From Chitinophagaceae bacterium (lineage in GTDB: Bacteria; Bacteroidota; Bacteroidia; Chitinophagales; Chitinophagaceae): a stretch of DNA of 64,000 bases. Location of the stretch: contig CANBSH010000004.1 in the NCBI GenBank assembly GCA_947372105.1, forward strand, positions 26,629 to 90,628, written 5' to 3'. This document shows positions 28,315 to 37,080 of the stretch, in pieces. Position numbers and translations under genes: made by a program. The notes beneath the pieces are model-generated. The model worked only from the letters and a program-made list of their open reading frames with translations, was not told the origin of the DNA and searched no databases. How positions within the stretch are numbered: the stretch's first letter is position 1; each line of letters opens with the position of its first letter.

Positions 28315-28346
28315 CCTTCTCTCCATCAGTGGAGAGGAGGTTTTTT
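28315..28346 (+). terminator. Intrinsic terminator after trxA
   Basis: A 10-bp stem (28315-28324 with 28331-28340, one G-U pair), 6-nt loop, then TTTTTT. It lies 85 nt downstream of the trxA stop and 59 nt upstream of the nucleoside transporter gene. Confidence 0.8.
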
Positions 28347-28404
28347 GCTTTATACAGTCTTAATTCAACCATTTTTATTTATCTTTCTGCAATAAATTAA
28401 ACCT

Positions 28405-29667
28405 ATGGAAAGATTTCAAGGAATTATTGGCATAATTGTCATTTTAATGATTGCTTATTTATTCTCCAATAATAAATCCAAAATCAATCATCGATTGGTG
28501 ATGAGTGGATTGTTATTACAATTAACCATTGGTTTTTTAATATTAAAAATCCCCGCAATTACTAGTTTTTTCCAATTATTAGGAAAAGGCATGGGTAAAA
28601 TTGAACAGTTCGCTCGTCAAGGAGCAGCGTTTGTATATGGCGGTATTGCCACAACCACACCCGCAGGCGTGACCGATTTCACCAATGGCGGTTTTGTATT
28701 TGCTTTTAATGTGACTGCTACTATTATATTAGTTTGCGTAATTGTTGCCTTATTTTATCATTTTGGTATCATGCAAAGAATTATTTCGGTGATTGCTAAA
28801 GCCATGAATTTTATTATGCGCGTGAGTGGTGCTGAAGCTTTAAGTAATGTCGCGAGTGCTTTTGTAGGACAAGTGGAAGCGCAAGTAATGATTCGCCCCT
28901 ATTTAGCCACGATGACTAAAAGTGAAATTTTAGCAAGTATGAGTGGAAGTTTAGCATGTATTGCGGGTGGTATATTAATTGTATACGCAAACATGGGTGC
29001 ACAAGCGGGAATGGATCTTGCTCCTAAATTAATTACAGCAAGTTTAATGGCAGCCCCTGGCGCCCTAGTCATTGCTAAAATTATATTTCCTGAAACAGAA
29101 GTGTCTCAAACCATGGGTCAAGTGAAATTAGAAGTAAAAAGTCAATACAGTAATACAATAGATGCCATCACACATGGTGCTGGAGATGGATTTAAAATTG
29201 CCATGAATGTGATTGCCATGTTAATTGGTTTCATCGCTTTAATTTCATTGATTGATTGGAGCTTATTGAAAATTGGACATATTTTTAATGCCGATTTAAA
29301 TTTGAGCTTGAATTTTATATTTGGAAAATTATTTTATCCTATGGCATGGGCTATGGGCATTCCTGGTGCTGATATTCAAAATGCAGCAACGCTATTAGGA
29401 CAAAAATTAACCATCAACGAATTTGTTGCTTTTAAAAGTTTAACAAGTAAAGTAGTTCCTATTGTGACCGAAAAGGGATTGCTAATAGTAAGTATTGCTA
29501 TTTGTGGATTCGCGAATTTTAGCAGTGTGGGAATGTTGATTGGTGGTATTGGAGAACTAGCACCTTCCCGTCGTAAGGATTTAGCCGAATTAGGTCTCAA
29601 GGCGCTTTTATGTGGCACTTTAGCCTCTTATTTATCTGCAAGTATTGCAGGTATATTAGTGGGATAA
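28405..29667 (+). CDS. Concentrative nucleoside transporter (NupC/CNT family)
   Basis: A 420-aa inner-membrane nucleoside symporter. Family features are the N-terminal helices, GVTDFTNGGFVFAFNVTATIILV, SGAEALSNVASAFVGQVEAQVMIRPYL (the conserved QVE segment of the substrate site), GSLACIAGGILIVYANMG, and the C-terminal ICGFANFSSVGMLIGGIGELAP. CNT proteins import nucleosides with H+ or Na+. A -7-like TATCTTTC lies about 17 nt upstream of the ATG. mqnE follows after 89 nt on the same strand but has its own -7 box. Confidence 0.92.
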   Translation: MERFQGIIGIIVILMIAYLFSNNKSKINHRLVMSGLLLQLTIGFLILKIPAITSFFQLLGKGMGKIEQFARQGAAFVYGGIATTTPAGVTDFTNGGFVFAFNVTATIILVCVIVALFYHFGIMQRIISVIAKAMNFIMRVSGAEALSNVASAFVGQVEAQVMIRPYLATMTKSEILASMSGSLACIAGGILIVYANMGAQAGMDLAPKLITASLMAAPGALVIAKIIFPETEVSQTMGQVKLEVKSQYSNTIDAITHGAGDGFKIAMNVIAMLIGFIALISLIDWSLLKIGHIFNADLNLSLNFIFGKLFYPMAWAMGIPGADIQNAATLLGQKLTINEFVAFKSLTSKVVPIVTEKGLLIVSIAICGFANFSSVGMLIGGIGELAPSRRKDLAELGLKALLCGTLASYLSASIAGILVG

Positions 29668-29728
29668 AAGAACACCTATTATGATTTTTATTAGCTGATT
29701 TCATGTTCCATTTTCTGCATTTAATGCC

Positions 29729-29736
29729 TAACTTTG
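29729..29736 (+). promoter_or_regulatory. -7 box (TAACTTTG) of mqnE
   Basis: TAACTTTG matches TAnnTTTG and ends 20 nt before the mqnE ATG. No TTTG is present 20 nt upstream of it, so the -33 element is weak or differently spaced. Confidence 0.45.
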
Positions 29737-29756
29737 TGGGCATAAAGTAGACGTAT

Positions 29757-30914
29757 ATGAATAAGGGGAATATTAAAGTGGTTATAGCAGCTGAAAGCAA
29801 TCCAACACTACAACAAATAGGTGAAAAAATAATTAATAATCAACGCATCTCTTTTGATGAAGGTGTTTATTTATTTGAAAATGCAAGTCTCCCTTTTGTA
29901 GGAGCATTAGCAAATTGGAAAAGAGAATCTTTACATGGTGACGCCACTTATTTCAACAAAAATTTTCATATTGAACCTACCAATGTATGTGTGTTCTCTT
30001 GTAAGTTTTGTTCCTATTCCAAATTATATGCACACAAGGAAGAAGGATGGGAATTGACTATTGATCAAATGTTGGATATTGTAAAATCATACGATGGCAA
30101 ACCAGTCACTGAAGTTCATATTGTAGGAGGTGTTCATCCTAAATTAACGCTTGAATTTTTCTTAGAACTCATGCGTGCTATTAAAGCACATCGTCCCGAA
30201 TTGCACATTAAAGCCTTTACACCAGTGGAATTAGATTACATGTTCCGTAAAGCAAAAGTTTCGGTAGAAGAAGGAATGAGATTAGCACATGAAGCAGGTT
30301 TAGATTCTCTTCCAGGTGGAGGTGCCGAAATATTTCATCCAGAAATTAGAACCGTGATTTGTAATGATAAAGCAACTGCTGACGAATGGTTACATATACA
30401 CAAAACAGCACATCAATTAGGCATGCATAGTAATGCCACCCTTTTATACGGACATATCGAAAAAGTATGGCATCGAATTGATCATATGGAAAGATTACGT
30501 CAATTACAAGATGAAACCAAAGGTTTCAACACTTTCATTCCATTGAAATTTAGAAACAAGGACAATGACATGCATGATGTTCCTGAATCTACCCTATTGA
30601 ATGATTTAAAAATGTATTCCATCTCTCGATTGTACTTGGATAATTTTCCTCATGTTAAAGCTTATTGGCCCATGTTAGGTCGAGAAACCGCACAATTGAC
30701 TTTAAGTTATGGTGTAAATGATATTGACGGAACGATTGATGATACCACTAAAATTTATTCTATGGCAGGTAGCGAAGAACAAACACCTGCAATGAGTACT
30801 CAGGAATTAGTGAGATTAATTCAACAAGCTAAACGTAAACCTATCGAAAGAGGAACTTTGTATAATGTGATACAGGATTATTCTAATTACGAATTTGCAG
30901 AAAACGAAGCTTAA
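29757..30914 (+). CDS. mqnE: Aminofutalosine synthase MqnE (radical SAM)
   Basis: MqnE joins SAM-derived adenosyl radical chemistry with the chorismate-derived enolpyruvyl benzoate to make aminofutalosine, in the futalosine route to menaquinone. The 385-aa protein has the radical-SAM cluster motif with Cys78, Cys82 and Cys85 (NVCVFSCKFCSYSKL). Family landmarks include EVHIVGGVHPKL, GLDSLPGGGAEIF, and the C-terminal GTIDDTTKIYSMAGS. These favour MqnE over MqnC. It converges on the L-serine dehydratase gene with only 6 nt between stop codons. No other mqn gene lies in the window. Confidence 0.92.
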   Translation: MNKGNIKVVIAAESNPTLQQIGEKIINNQRISFDEGVYLFENASLPFVGALANWKRESLHGDATYFNKNFHIEPTNVCVFSCKFCSYSKLYAHKEEGWELTIDQMLDIVKSYDGKPVTEVHIVGGVHPKLTLEFFLELMRAIKAHRPELHIKAFTPVELDYMFRKAKVSVEEGMRLAHEAGLDSLPGGGAEIFHPEIRTVICNDKATADEWLHIHKTAHQLGMHSNATLLYGHIEKVWHRIDHMERLRQLQDETKGFNTFIPLKFRNKDNDMHDVPESTLLNDLKMYSISRLYLDNFPHVKAYWPMLGRETAQLTLSYGVNDIDGTIDDTTKIYSMAGSEEQTPAMSTQELVRLIQQAKRKPIERGTLYNVIQDYSNYEFAENEA

Positions 30915-30920
30915 TTCCCA

Positions 30921-32381
30921 TTAACATTCTGCTAATGCGATTGATATTTGTGTTGCCAATCCTCCATCTGCAGTTTCTTTATATTTCGCATTCATATCTA
31001 ATGCCGTATTCCACATGGTTTGAATGACTTTATCTAAACTTACTAATGCAAAATCGGGTTTGCTTTGTAAAGCTAGTTGAGCAGCTGTAATCGCTTTAAT
31101 AGCACCCATAGTATTTCTTTCAATACAAGGTATTTGAACCAACCCACCTACCGGATCGCATGTAAGTCCTAAATGATGTTCCATTGCAATTTCGGCTGCC
31201 ATTAAAGTTTGTCTTTGACTTCCTCCTAATAATTCCGCTAAGCCTGCAGCAGCCATCGCAGAGGATACTCCAATTTCTGCTTGACATCCACCCATTGCTG
31301 CAGAAATAGTAGCTCCATTTTTAAATAACATTCCCACTGCACTTGCAGTGTATAAAAATTGTCGAATATGACTAGGGTCTTTTTTATCGCAAAATAAATT
31401 AGCATATAACAATACTGCAGGAATCACTCCAGCAGCGCCATTGGTAGGAGCCGTTACCACTCTACCAAAGGAAGCATTTTCTTCATTCACAGCCAATGCA
31501 AAACAACTCACCCAATCTAATATATATTTAAAATCATGTCCGCCCTTTTCTATCAATGCCAACCATTCGTTTAAATTAGAAGTGGTTTGATTATTCAATA
31601 AAGTATTATTGAGTTCATACGCTCTGCGCTGTACTTTTAATCCACCAGGTAATTCACCAGGCGTATGGCAACCTTTATACATACAATCAAGCATCACTTT
31701 CCAAATAGCATCCACTTGTTGATTGATATGATCAGCATTATGGAACATTAATTCATTTTCTAAAACAATTTCATGAATATGCAATCCGGATTTCATACAA
31801 CCATGTAATAATTCTTCAGTAGTTCTGTATTCAAAAGGCAAATCCACTTGTGGATGATCTTTAGAATTAATACTGTCTTGAGTTTTCACTGTAGTATCCG
31901 AAAGTTCTTTTTCAATAAATCCTCCCCCTATAGAATAGTAGGTATTTTTAATACTAGTTTGATCCGAAAAATGAACTATAATTTGCAAGGCATTGGGATG
32001 ATAAGGCAATGATTCATTTTTTAAGAAAATAAAATCACGATCATACACAAACGGAATGCCATGTTTTGATGACAACATTAATTCCCCTTTTGACTTTATC
32101 GCATCCACTTTTTGAAGGAGTAATGAAGTGTCTGTAGTGACAGGGTCTTCCCCACACAAACCCATTAATAGGGCAATATCGGATCCATGACCTCTTCCGG
32201 TTTTGGCCAAAGACCCATATAATTTAATTTGTAAAGAATCAACTGCCTCCAATTTTTGTTGTTCTAGGAGTTCATGTATACATTGCAAAGCTGCTTTCCA
32301 AGGGCCTAATGTATGAGAACTAGAAGGGCCCACTCCTATTTTAAACATATCAAAAACGGAAATAAACTTTTCTTGATTCAT
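30921..32381 (-). CDS. sdaA: L-serine ammonia-lyase (iron-sulfur type)
   Basis: A 486-aa single-chain L-serine dehydratase that converts serine to pyruvate and ammonia using a [4Fe-4S] cluster. The beta domain starts [24 protein letters not shown], with [13 protein letters not shown] following. The alpha domain contains [37 protein letters not shown] and [18 protein letters not shown], which carry the cluster Cys residues. The reading frame extends to a TTG at 32387, but the ATG at 32381 matches the family start. The minus-strand -7 box TACATTTG ends 3 nt before that ATG. Confidence 0.95.
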   Translation of the reverse strand: MNQEKFISVFDMFKIGVGPSSSHTLGPWKAALQCIHELLEQQKLEAVDSLQIKLYGSLAKTGRGHGSDIALLMGLCGEDPVTTDTSLLLQKVDAIKSKGELMLSSKHGIPFVYDRDFIFLKNESLPYHPNALQIIVHFSDQTSIKNTYYSIGGGFIEKELSDTTVKTQDSINSKDHPQVDLPFEYRTTEELLHGCMKSGLHIHEIVLENELMFHNADHINQQVDAIWKVMLDCMYKGCHTPGELPGGLKVQRRAYELNNTLLNNQTTSNLNEWLALIEKGGHDFKYILDWVSCFALAVNEENASFGRVVTAPTNGAAGVIPAVLLYANLFCDKKDPSHIRQFLYTASAVGMLFKNGATISAAMGGCQAEIGVSSAMAAAGLAELLGGSQRQTLMAAEIAMEHHLGLTCDPVGGLVQIPCIERNTMGAIKAITAAQLALQSKPDFALVSLDKVIQTMWNTALDMNAKYKETADGGLATQISIALAEC

Positions 32382-32384
32382 ATC

Positions 32385-32392
32385 CAAATGTA
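32385..32392 (-). promoter_or_regulatory. -7 box (TACATTTG) three bases before sdaA
   Basis: On the minus strand TACATTTG is followed by GAT and the ATG of sdaA. It lies back-to-back with an identical box for the divergent gene, within a 35-bp spacer. There is no -33 TTTG at the usual distance. A leaderless transcript is predicted. Confidence 0.5.
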
Positions 32393-32405
32393 TGTTAGTT
32401 TTTAT

Positions 32406-32413
32406 TACATTTG
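32406..32413 (+). promoter_or_regulatory. -7 box (TACATTTG) three bases before the beta-lactamase-like gene
   Basis: TACATTTG is followed by ATT and the ATG at 32417. It is the same octamer as the sdaA box on the opposite strand. There is no -33 TTTG at the usual distance. A leaderless transcript is predicted. Confidence 0.5.
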
Positions 32414-32416
32414 ATT

Positions 32417-33652
32417 ATGAGAAGGTATTTTTTATTCCTAGCCCTTTATCTAAGCGCCCTAATGACCTATGGTCAAAAGGATACTGTATTACTACGCCAG
32501 TTAATGGCCAGTCAACCTGCACAGTTTGGTTCATTTATAAAAGACCCCTCCGCTAATCGAATTCAAATTTTATATACCCAAATTGATCGCGACAAAAATA
32601 ATATACCTCACTTTAAAGAATATTCATATCGCTTAAACGCAGACGAATATTTTTATCCTGCGAGTACTGTTAAATTTCCTTTATCGGTTTTAGCATTGGA
32701 AAAATTAAATAATTTAAATATCAAGGGACTGAATAAAACTACGAGGGCCATTTATGATAGTGCTAATTCAAGACAACAACAAATTTATAATAACCCTTAC
32801 TCGCAAGATGGTCGACAAAATATAGAACAAGCTATTAAAGAAATTTTATTAATCAGTAGCAATGACGCAGCAAACAGATTATACGAATTTCTAGGTCAAA
32901 AATATATTCATGATCAATTAGCTAGTAAAGGCTATCCAAATGTTTACATAAGAAATCGCTTGGACTTAGGACGTACTGCCGATGAAAATAGACATACTCC
33001 TAAAGTGAGTTTTTATGATGAAACTGACCAATTAGTTTTTCAACAATCAGCTCAATATAATACAGACCCCCTTCCTAACTATAATGTCTTTTTAGATAAA
33101 GGGTATTTAAATAATAAAGATTCACTGATAAATGCTCCATTTGATTTTTCAGTAAAAAATAGAATTTCATTAAGCGACTTGCATCATATCATGCAATCTG
33201 TGATTTTTTATGACCAAACTTCGCCTCAACAACAGTTTAATCTAACCTTAGCGGATAGACAATTTTTATTAAAGTGGATGCGAACACTTCCTTATGAAGC
33301 ACAGTATCCTACCTATGATACCACTGAATACTGGGCTACTTATAGCAAATTTGTATTAATGGGTGCCGAAAAAGTACCCATGCCTCCACATATTAAAATT
33401 TTTAATAAGGAAGGAGACGCTTACGGTTTTTTATTAGATAATGCCTATGTGGTGGATACTTTAAATAAAGTAGAGTTCATGTTAAGTGCAGTGATCTATT
33501 GTAATAGTGATGGGATTCAAAATGACAGCAAGTATGATTATGATTCAGTGGGCTACCCTTTTTATAAGCATATTGGAGAATTAGTGTATCAATATGAATT
33601 AAAACGTAAAAAGCGTTATTTACCCAATTTTGACAGTTTGTTGAATTATTAA
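32417..33652 (+). CDS. Secreted serine hydrolase, class A beta-lactamase-like
   Basis: A 411-aa protein with a signal peptide (MRRYFLFLALYLSALMTYG) and a beta-lactamase class A-like (beta-lactamase2) domain. The nucleophile motif SxxK is STVK (Ser83-Lys86) in FYPASTVKFPLSVLALEKL. The SDN-like motif is SSND near residue 149. The third motif is degenerate (KIFNKEGDAYGFLLDN). Bacteroidota homologs are mostly uncharacterised, so peptidoglycan or other amide hydrolysis is as likely as antibiotic resistance. An ATG at 32417 is chosen over the upstream in-frame TTG. Confidence 0.85.
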   Translation: MRRYFLFLALYLSALMTYGQKDTVLLRQLMASQPAQFGSFIKDPSANRIQILYTQIDRDKNNIPHFKEYSYRLNADEYFYPASTVKFPLSVLALEKLNNLNIKGLNKTTRAIYDSANSRQQQIYNNPYSQDGRQNIEQAIKEILLISSNDAANRLYEFLGQKYIHDQLASKGYPNVYIRNRLDLGRTADENRHTPKVSFYDETDQLVFQQSAQYNTDPLPNYNVFLDKGYLNNKDSLINAPFDFSVKNRISLSDLHHIMQSVIFYDQTSPQQQFNLTLADRQFLLKWMRTLPYEAQYPTYDTTEYWATYSKFVLMGAEKVPMPPHIKIFNKEGDAYGFLLDNAYVVDTLNKVEFMLSAVIYCNSDGIQNDSKYDYDSVGYPFYKHIGELVYQYELKRKKRYLPNFDSLLNY

Positions 33653-33743
33653 CATGTACTGCATAATTTCCTAGCCTTTATTGCACAAAACTTACACGTG
33701 TTTGCGAATTATTTGCGAAATTTGATGCATCAAATAATTAATT

Positions 33744-34934
33744 ATGATTTTATCTTCTTTATTAAACCGATTTAGTGAGCCAGAAACTTTAAAAATGGCA
33801 AAATTAGGTCGTGAACTACGTGCTCAAGGAATTGATGTGATTGACCTAAGTTTAGGCGAACCAGACTTTGATACACCTCAACATATTAAAGATGCTGCTA
33901 TAAAAGCCATCAATGATAACTGGAGTCACTACACTCCTGTTGCTGGTTTCTTGGATTTACGTGAAGCGGTTTGCAGTAAATTAAAACGTGATAATAATTT
34001 AGATTACAAACCTGAACAAATAGTGACTTCTACAGGAGCTAAACAAAGTTTAGCCAATGCTATTTTAGCATTAGTAGATGATGGTGATGAAGTGATCATC
34101 CCCACTCCATATTGGGTGACTTATTCCGAGTTGGTAAAAATAGCAAGAGGTAAAGTGGTAGAAATTAGAAGTACGGTAGAAGATGGTTTTAAAGTATCTC
34201 CTGCACAAGTGGAAGCTGCTATTACTCCAAATACCAAAGTATTTATGTTCTCCTCTCCTTGTAATCCATCAGGAGCAGTGTATAGTAAGGATGAATTAGA
34301 AGCCCTTGCCAATTTATTTAAAAAGTACCCCGGCATTACAATATTATCAGATGAAATTTACGAATACATCAATTTCGTAGGCAAACATGAAAGCATTGCA
34401 CAATTTGAAGAAATCAAAAATCAGGTGGTGGTCATTAATGGATTGAGTAAAGGTTTTGCCATGACAGGTTGGAGATTAGGATACACTGCTTCAAGTGTTG
34501 AAATTGCAAAAGCTATGGAGAAATTACAAGGTCAATTTACTTCTGGGACATGTTCTATTACACAAAAAGCTGCTGTAACTGCATTAGTAGGTGATTTAAA
34601 GCCTTCTCAAGAAATGTCAGAAGAATTTACAAGACGCCGTGAAAAAACATTGGCTTTAGTGAATGATATTCCAGGATTTAAATGCTTTGCTCCACAAGGC
34701 GCATTTTATGTATTCCCTGATGTAAGCCATTATTATGGAAAAACAGATGGTACAACTACCATTACAAACGCCCCCGACTTTAGCATGTATTTATTAAACA
34801 CAGCGAATGTTTCATCGGTCATGGGTGATGCATTTGGTGAACCTAATTGCGTGCGCTTTTCCTTTGCGAATAGTATGCCCAACATTGAAAAAGCATGGTC
34901 TCGAGTTAAAGAAGCACTTGCAAAATTAAAATAG
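33744..34934 (+). CDS. Pyridoxal-phosphate-dependent aminotransferase (class I, aspartate type)
   Basis: A 396-aa fold-type I aminotransferase of the AspC/prephenate-aspartate subgroup. Features seen are LSLGEPDFDTP, YTPVAGFLDLREA, FSSPCNPSGAVYSK, LSDEIYEYI, and the PLP lysine Lys236 in NGLSKGFAMTGWRLGY. The C-terminal Arg that binds the alpha-carboxylate is in CVRFSFANS. Aspartate/oxaloacetate exchange is the likely reaction, though aromatic or prephenate activity is also possible. It is followed by a strong terminator. Confidence 0.92.
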   Translation: MILSSLLNRFSEPETLKMAKLGRELRAQGIDVIDLSLGEPDFDTPQHIKDAAIKAINDNWSHYTPVAGFLDLREAVCSKLKRDNNLDYKPEQIVTSTGAKQSLANAILALVDDGDEVIIPTPYWVTYSELVKIARGKVVEIRSTVEDGFKVSPAQVEAAITPNTKVFMFSSPCNPSGAVYSKDELEALANLFKKYPGITILSDEIYEYINFVGKHESIAQFEEIKNQVVVINGLSKGFAMTGWRLGYTASSVEIAKAMEKLQGQFTSGTCSITQKAAVTALVGDLKPSQEMSEEFTRRREKTLALVNDIPGFKCFAPQGAFYVFPDVSHYYGKTDGTTTITNAPDFSMYLLNTANVSSVMGDAFGEPNCVRFSFANSMPNIEKAWSRVKEALAKLK

Positions 34935-34964
34935 TATTAAATGATTTAAAATCATTTAATTTTA

Positions 34965-34995
34965 GAAGCGTTATTTTTATAACGCTTCTTTTTTT
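34965..34995 (+). terminator. Intrinsic terminator between the aminotransferase and rlmK
   Basis: A 9-bp stem GAAGCGTTA/TAACGCTTC (34965-34973 and 34980-34988), 6-nt loop, then seven T. It ends about 10 nt before the rlmK ATG. Confidence 0.85.
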
Positions 34996-35004
34996 ATAAA
35001 CATT

Positions 35005-35964
35005 ATGACGACAGAGAAATTTCAGATGTTCGAGAATCGATTGCTTAAAAACTATAAGCATCGATTAAAACAAGCCAAGCGACAAAATATCAGTTGCTGG
35101 AGATTGTATGATCATGATTTACCTGAATTTCCAATTTGTATTGAATTATATGAGGATTATATTTATATCGCCGAATACAATCGAAGACATGCTTTAACCG
35201 ATGAGGAACATGAGGTTTGGTTGGAAGAAACCAAAAAGATCATTGAAAATATGACGCAGGTCCCCATTGAAAAAATGTTTTTAAGAGTGCGCAAGAGAAT
35301 GTCTCATAGAGAAGGTCAATATGAAAAAGCCGAAGAAGTCATTGCTTCTAAAATCATAAATGTACAAGAAAACGGGCACCAGTTTTTAGTCAACCTCACC
35401 GACTATTTAGACACTGGCTTATTTTTAGATCATCGTATTACAAGACAAATGGTGGCTGAACTAGCACCTCAAAAAAATGTGTTGAATTTATTTTCTTACA
35501 CCAGTTCATTTTCGGTGTACTGTGCTGCTGCAGGTGCACGCAGCGTGACTTCTGTGGATTTATCAAAAACCTATTTACAATGGAGTCAAGATAATTTTAC
35601 ACTAAATAAATTAATAAATCCCACTATCTATCATTTTATACATGCTGATGTAAAACAGTATTTAAAAACCTTACCCAGTAATGAATTTGATTTAGTCATT
35701 ATGGATCCTCCTACTTTTAGTAATAGTAAGAGAATGAAGGATATATTAGATATTCAAATGGATCACGTTGAATTAATCAATGATGTTTTAAAAGCCATGA
35801 AACCGGGCGCCACTTTATACTTTAGCACGAATTTTTCAAGATTCGTTTTAGATACCGAACAGATACACAGCACACAAATAAAAGACATCACTAAAGCGAC
35901 TACCCCATTTGATTTTGATGGACGTCTAAAAAGATGGTGCTATAAAATAGAGAAAGCTTTATAA
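35005..35964 (+). CDS. rlmK: Stand-alone RlmK-type 23S rRNA (guanine-N7) methyltransferase
   Basis: A 319-aa SAM methyltransferase that aligns along its whole length with the C-terminal RlmK half of E. coli RlmKL, which makes m7G2069 in 23S rRNA. Matching segments are ENRLLKNYKHRLKQAK, CWRLYDHDLPEFP, FLVNLTDYLDTGLFLDHR, motif I VLNLFSYTSSFSVYCAAAGA, and the catalytic-site stretch LVIMDPPTFSNSKRMKD. The THUMP domain and RlmL methyltransferase half are absent, so this is a single-activity version. The start lies about 10 nt after the upstream terminator's U-tract. Substrate position is inferred from homology. Confidence 0.85.
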   Translation: MTTEKFQMFENRLLKNYKHRLKQAKRQNISCWRLYDHDLPEFPICIELYEDYIYIAEYNRRHALTDEEHEVWLEETKKIIENMTQVPIEKMFLRVRKRMSHREGQYEKAEEVIASKIINVQENGHQFLVNLTDYLDTGLFLDHRITRQMVAELAPQKNVLNLFSYTSSFSVYCAAAGARSVTSVDLSKTYLQWSQDNFTLNKLINPTIYHFIHADVKQYLKTLPSNEFDLVIMDPPTFSNSKRMKDILDIQMDHVELINDVLKAMKPGATLYFSTNFSRFVLDTEQIHSTQIKDITKATTPFDFDGRLKRWCYKIEKAL

Positions 35965-36038
35965 AATATATAAATCAAGAATATTTTAATTTATTAAAGT
36001 CCCCCAAAAATATTTTTAAAATGATACGTCTTGAAATG

Positions 36039-36623
36039 TTAAAGACCTTTTATAAGGGCTTCATGAATTTTTAATACCTGAGGAATTAATAATTCTTGAT
36101 CATTATTAATAATCACCCAATCACATAATTTCATCTTGATCGAATCTGACACTTGATTTCTCATGCGCATTTCAACATCCGCTTTAGTGCATTGATCTCG
36201 CTGCATGACTCTGTGAATACGTAAAGATAATGGTGCGGTTACTCCAATCACTTGATCCAACCCTTCCGCTGCATTGGATTCAAATATGAGCGCTGCTTCC
36301 TTGATGACATAAGGTGCATTTTGTTGAGCTGCCCAATCCCATGCCGCCTGAATAGAAGCAGGATGCACTATGGCATTTAAAAGATTCAATTGATAAGGAT
36401 CTTTAAAAACAATATTAGATAAATATGCTTTATTTAATTGGCCATCTTGATATACTTCTGCACCAAACTGTTGTATTAATTGTTCTTTTAACAGGGGGCT
36501 GTTTTGCATTAATTCTTTAGCTGTGTCATCCGCATTAAAAACAGGAATACCTAGAGTTGCAAATATTTTTGCCACCGTAGTTTTACCTGACCCAATCCCA
36601 CCTGTTAAGCCAATCATGCGCAT
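36039..36623 (-). CDS. coaE: Dephospho-CoA kinase
   Basis: CoaE phosphorylates dephospho-CoA in the last step of CoA synthesis. The 194-aa protein opens with the P-loop IGLTGGIGSGKTTVA, followed by FNADDTAKELM, LNAIVHPA and YVIKEAALIFES, and VMQRDQCTKADVEMRMRNQ in the lid region. Two starts are possible, ATG at 36623 or at 36617. The first comes directly after the U-tract of the yajC terminator. The spacer to yajC contains nothing else. The gene is the last of the nusB-yajC-coaE minus-strand series. Confidence 0.94.
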   Translation of the reverse strand: MRMIGLTGGIGSGKTTVAKIFATLGIPVFNADDTAKELMQNSPLLKEQLIQQFGAEVYQDGQLNKAYLSNIVFKDPYQLNLLNAIVHPASIQAAWDWAAQQNAPYVIKEAALIFESNAAEGLDQVIGVTAPLSLRIHRVMQRDQCTKADVEMRMRNQVSDSIKMKLCDWVIINNDQELLIPQVLKIHEALIKGL

Positions 36624-36658
36624 AAAAAATCCGAAATTAGTTACCCCAATTTCGGATT
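36624..36658 (-). terminator. Intrinsic terminator after yajC, directly abutting coaE
   Basis: On the minus strand, an 11-bp stem (36658-36648 with 36638-36628, loop of 9) is followed by six U. The next bases are the coaE ATG. The right arm of the stem also reads TAATTTCG, a -7-like box, with ATTG 19 nt upstream, so a promoter may be embedded in the hairpin. Confidence 0.75.
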
Positions 36659-36681
36659 CAATTTTAACTTAAACAAATGTT

Positions 36682-36990
36682 TTATTTGCTTAAAGCTTGA
36701 GACCACTCTAAACTAATAGAAGATCTTTCAATTTTCAAGTAACTACCTGGGTTAACTTCTAATTGAACAGTATTATCTTCGTTCACTTTATTAATAGTAC
36801 CATGAATACCAGCAATGGTAACCACTTTGTCTCCTTTTTGCATTGTGTCAATGAACTTCTTTTGCTCTTTTGCTTTTTTAGCTTGTGGGCGAATCATAAA
36901 AAACCAGAAAACTAAAATAATACCGCCTAACATTACTAACTGAAAAGTACCACCACCTTGAGGAGGTGCTTGTAATAAAATTTGCATCAT
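36682..36990 (-). CDS. yajC: Preprotein translocase subunit YajC
   Basis: A 102-aa single-span membrane protein that associates with SecDF-SecYEG. It has the typical arrangement: a short periplasmic N-terminus, one transmembrane helix (LVMLGGIILVFWFFMI), then RPQAKKAKEQKKFIDTMQKGDKVVTIAGIHG, the hallmark of the family. secDF lies 5 kb away in this window. A -7 box TATATTTG (minus strand, 37036-37029) lies about 38 nt upstream of the ATG. It is followed by a terminator fused to coaE. Confidence 0.95.
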   Translation of the reverse strand: MMQILLQAPPQGGGTFQLVMLGGIILVFWFFMIRPQAKKAKEQKKFIDTMQKGDKVVTIAGIHGTINKVNEDNTVQLEVNPGSYLKIERSSISLEWSQALSK

Positions 36991-37080
36991 GTTGTTTTAT
37001 TTAAAAATTTAAATTTTTTTTGTTGTTACAAATATAATCGGAAACCACATTCCAACTTATTTTATACGTCGAATTAACGA

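Noticed and set aside
32417..33652. Antibiotic-resistance beta-lactamase
   Set aside because: It has SxxK and an SDN-like motif, but the third motif is degenerate. Bacteroidota carry many such hydrolases without known resistance, so I only call it class-A-like.
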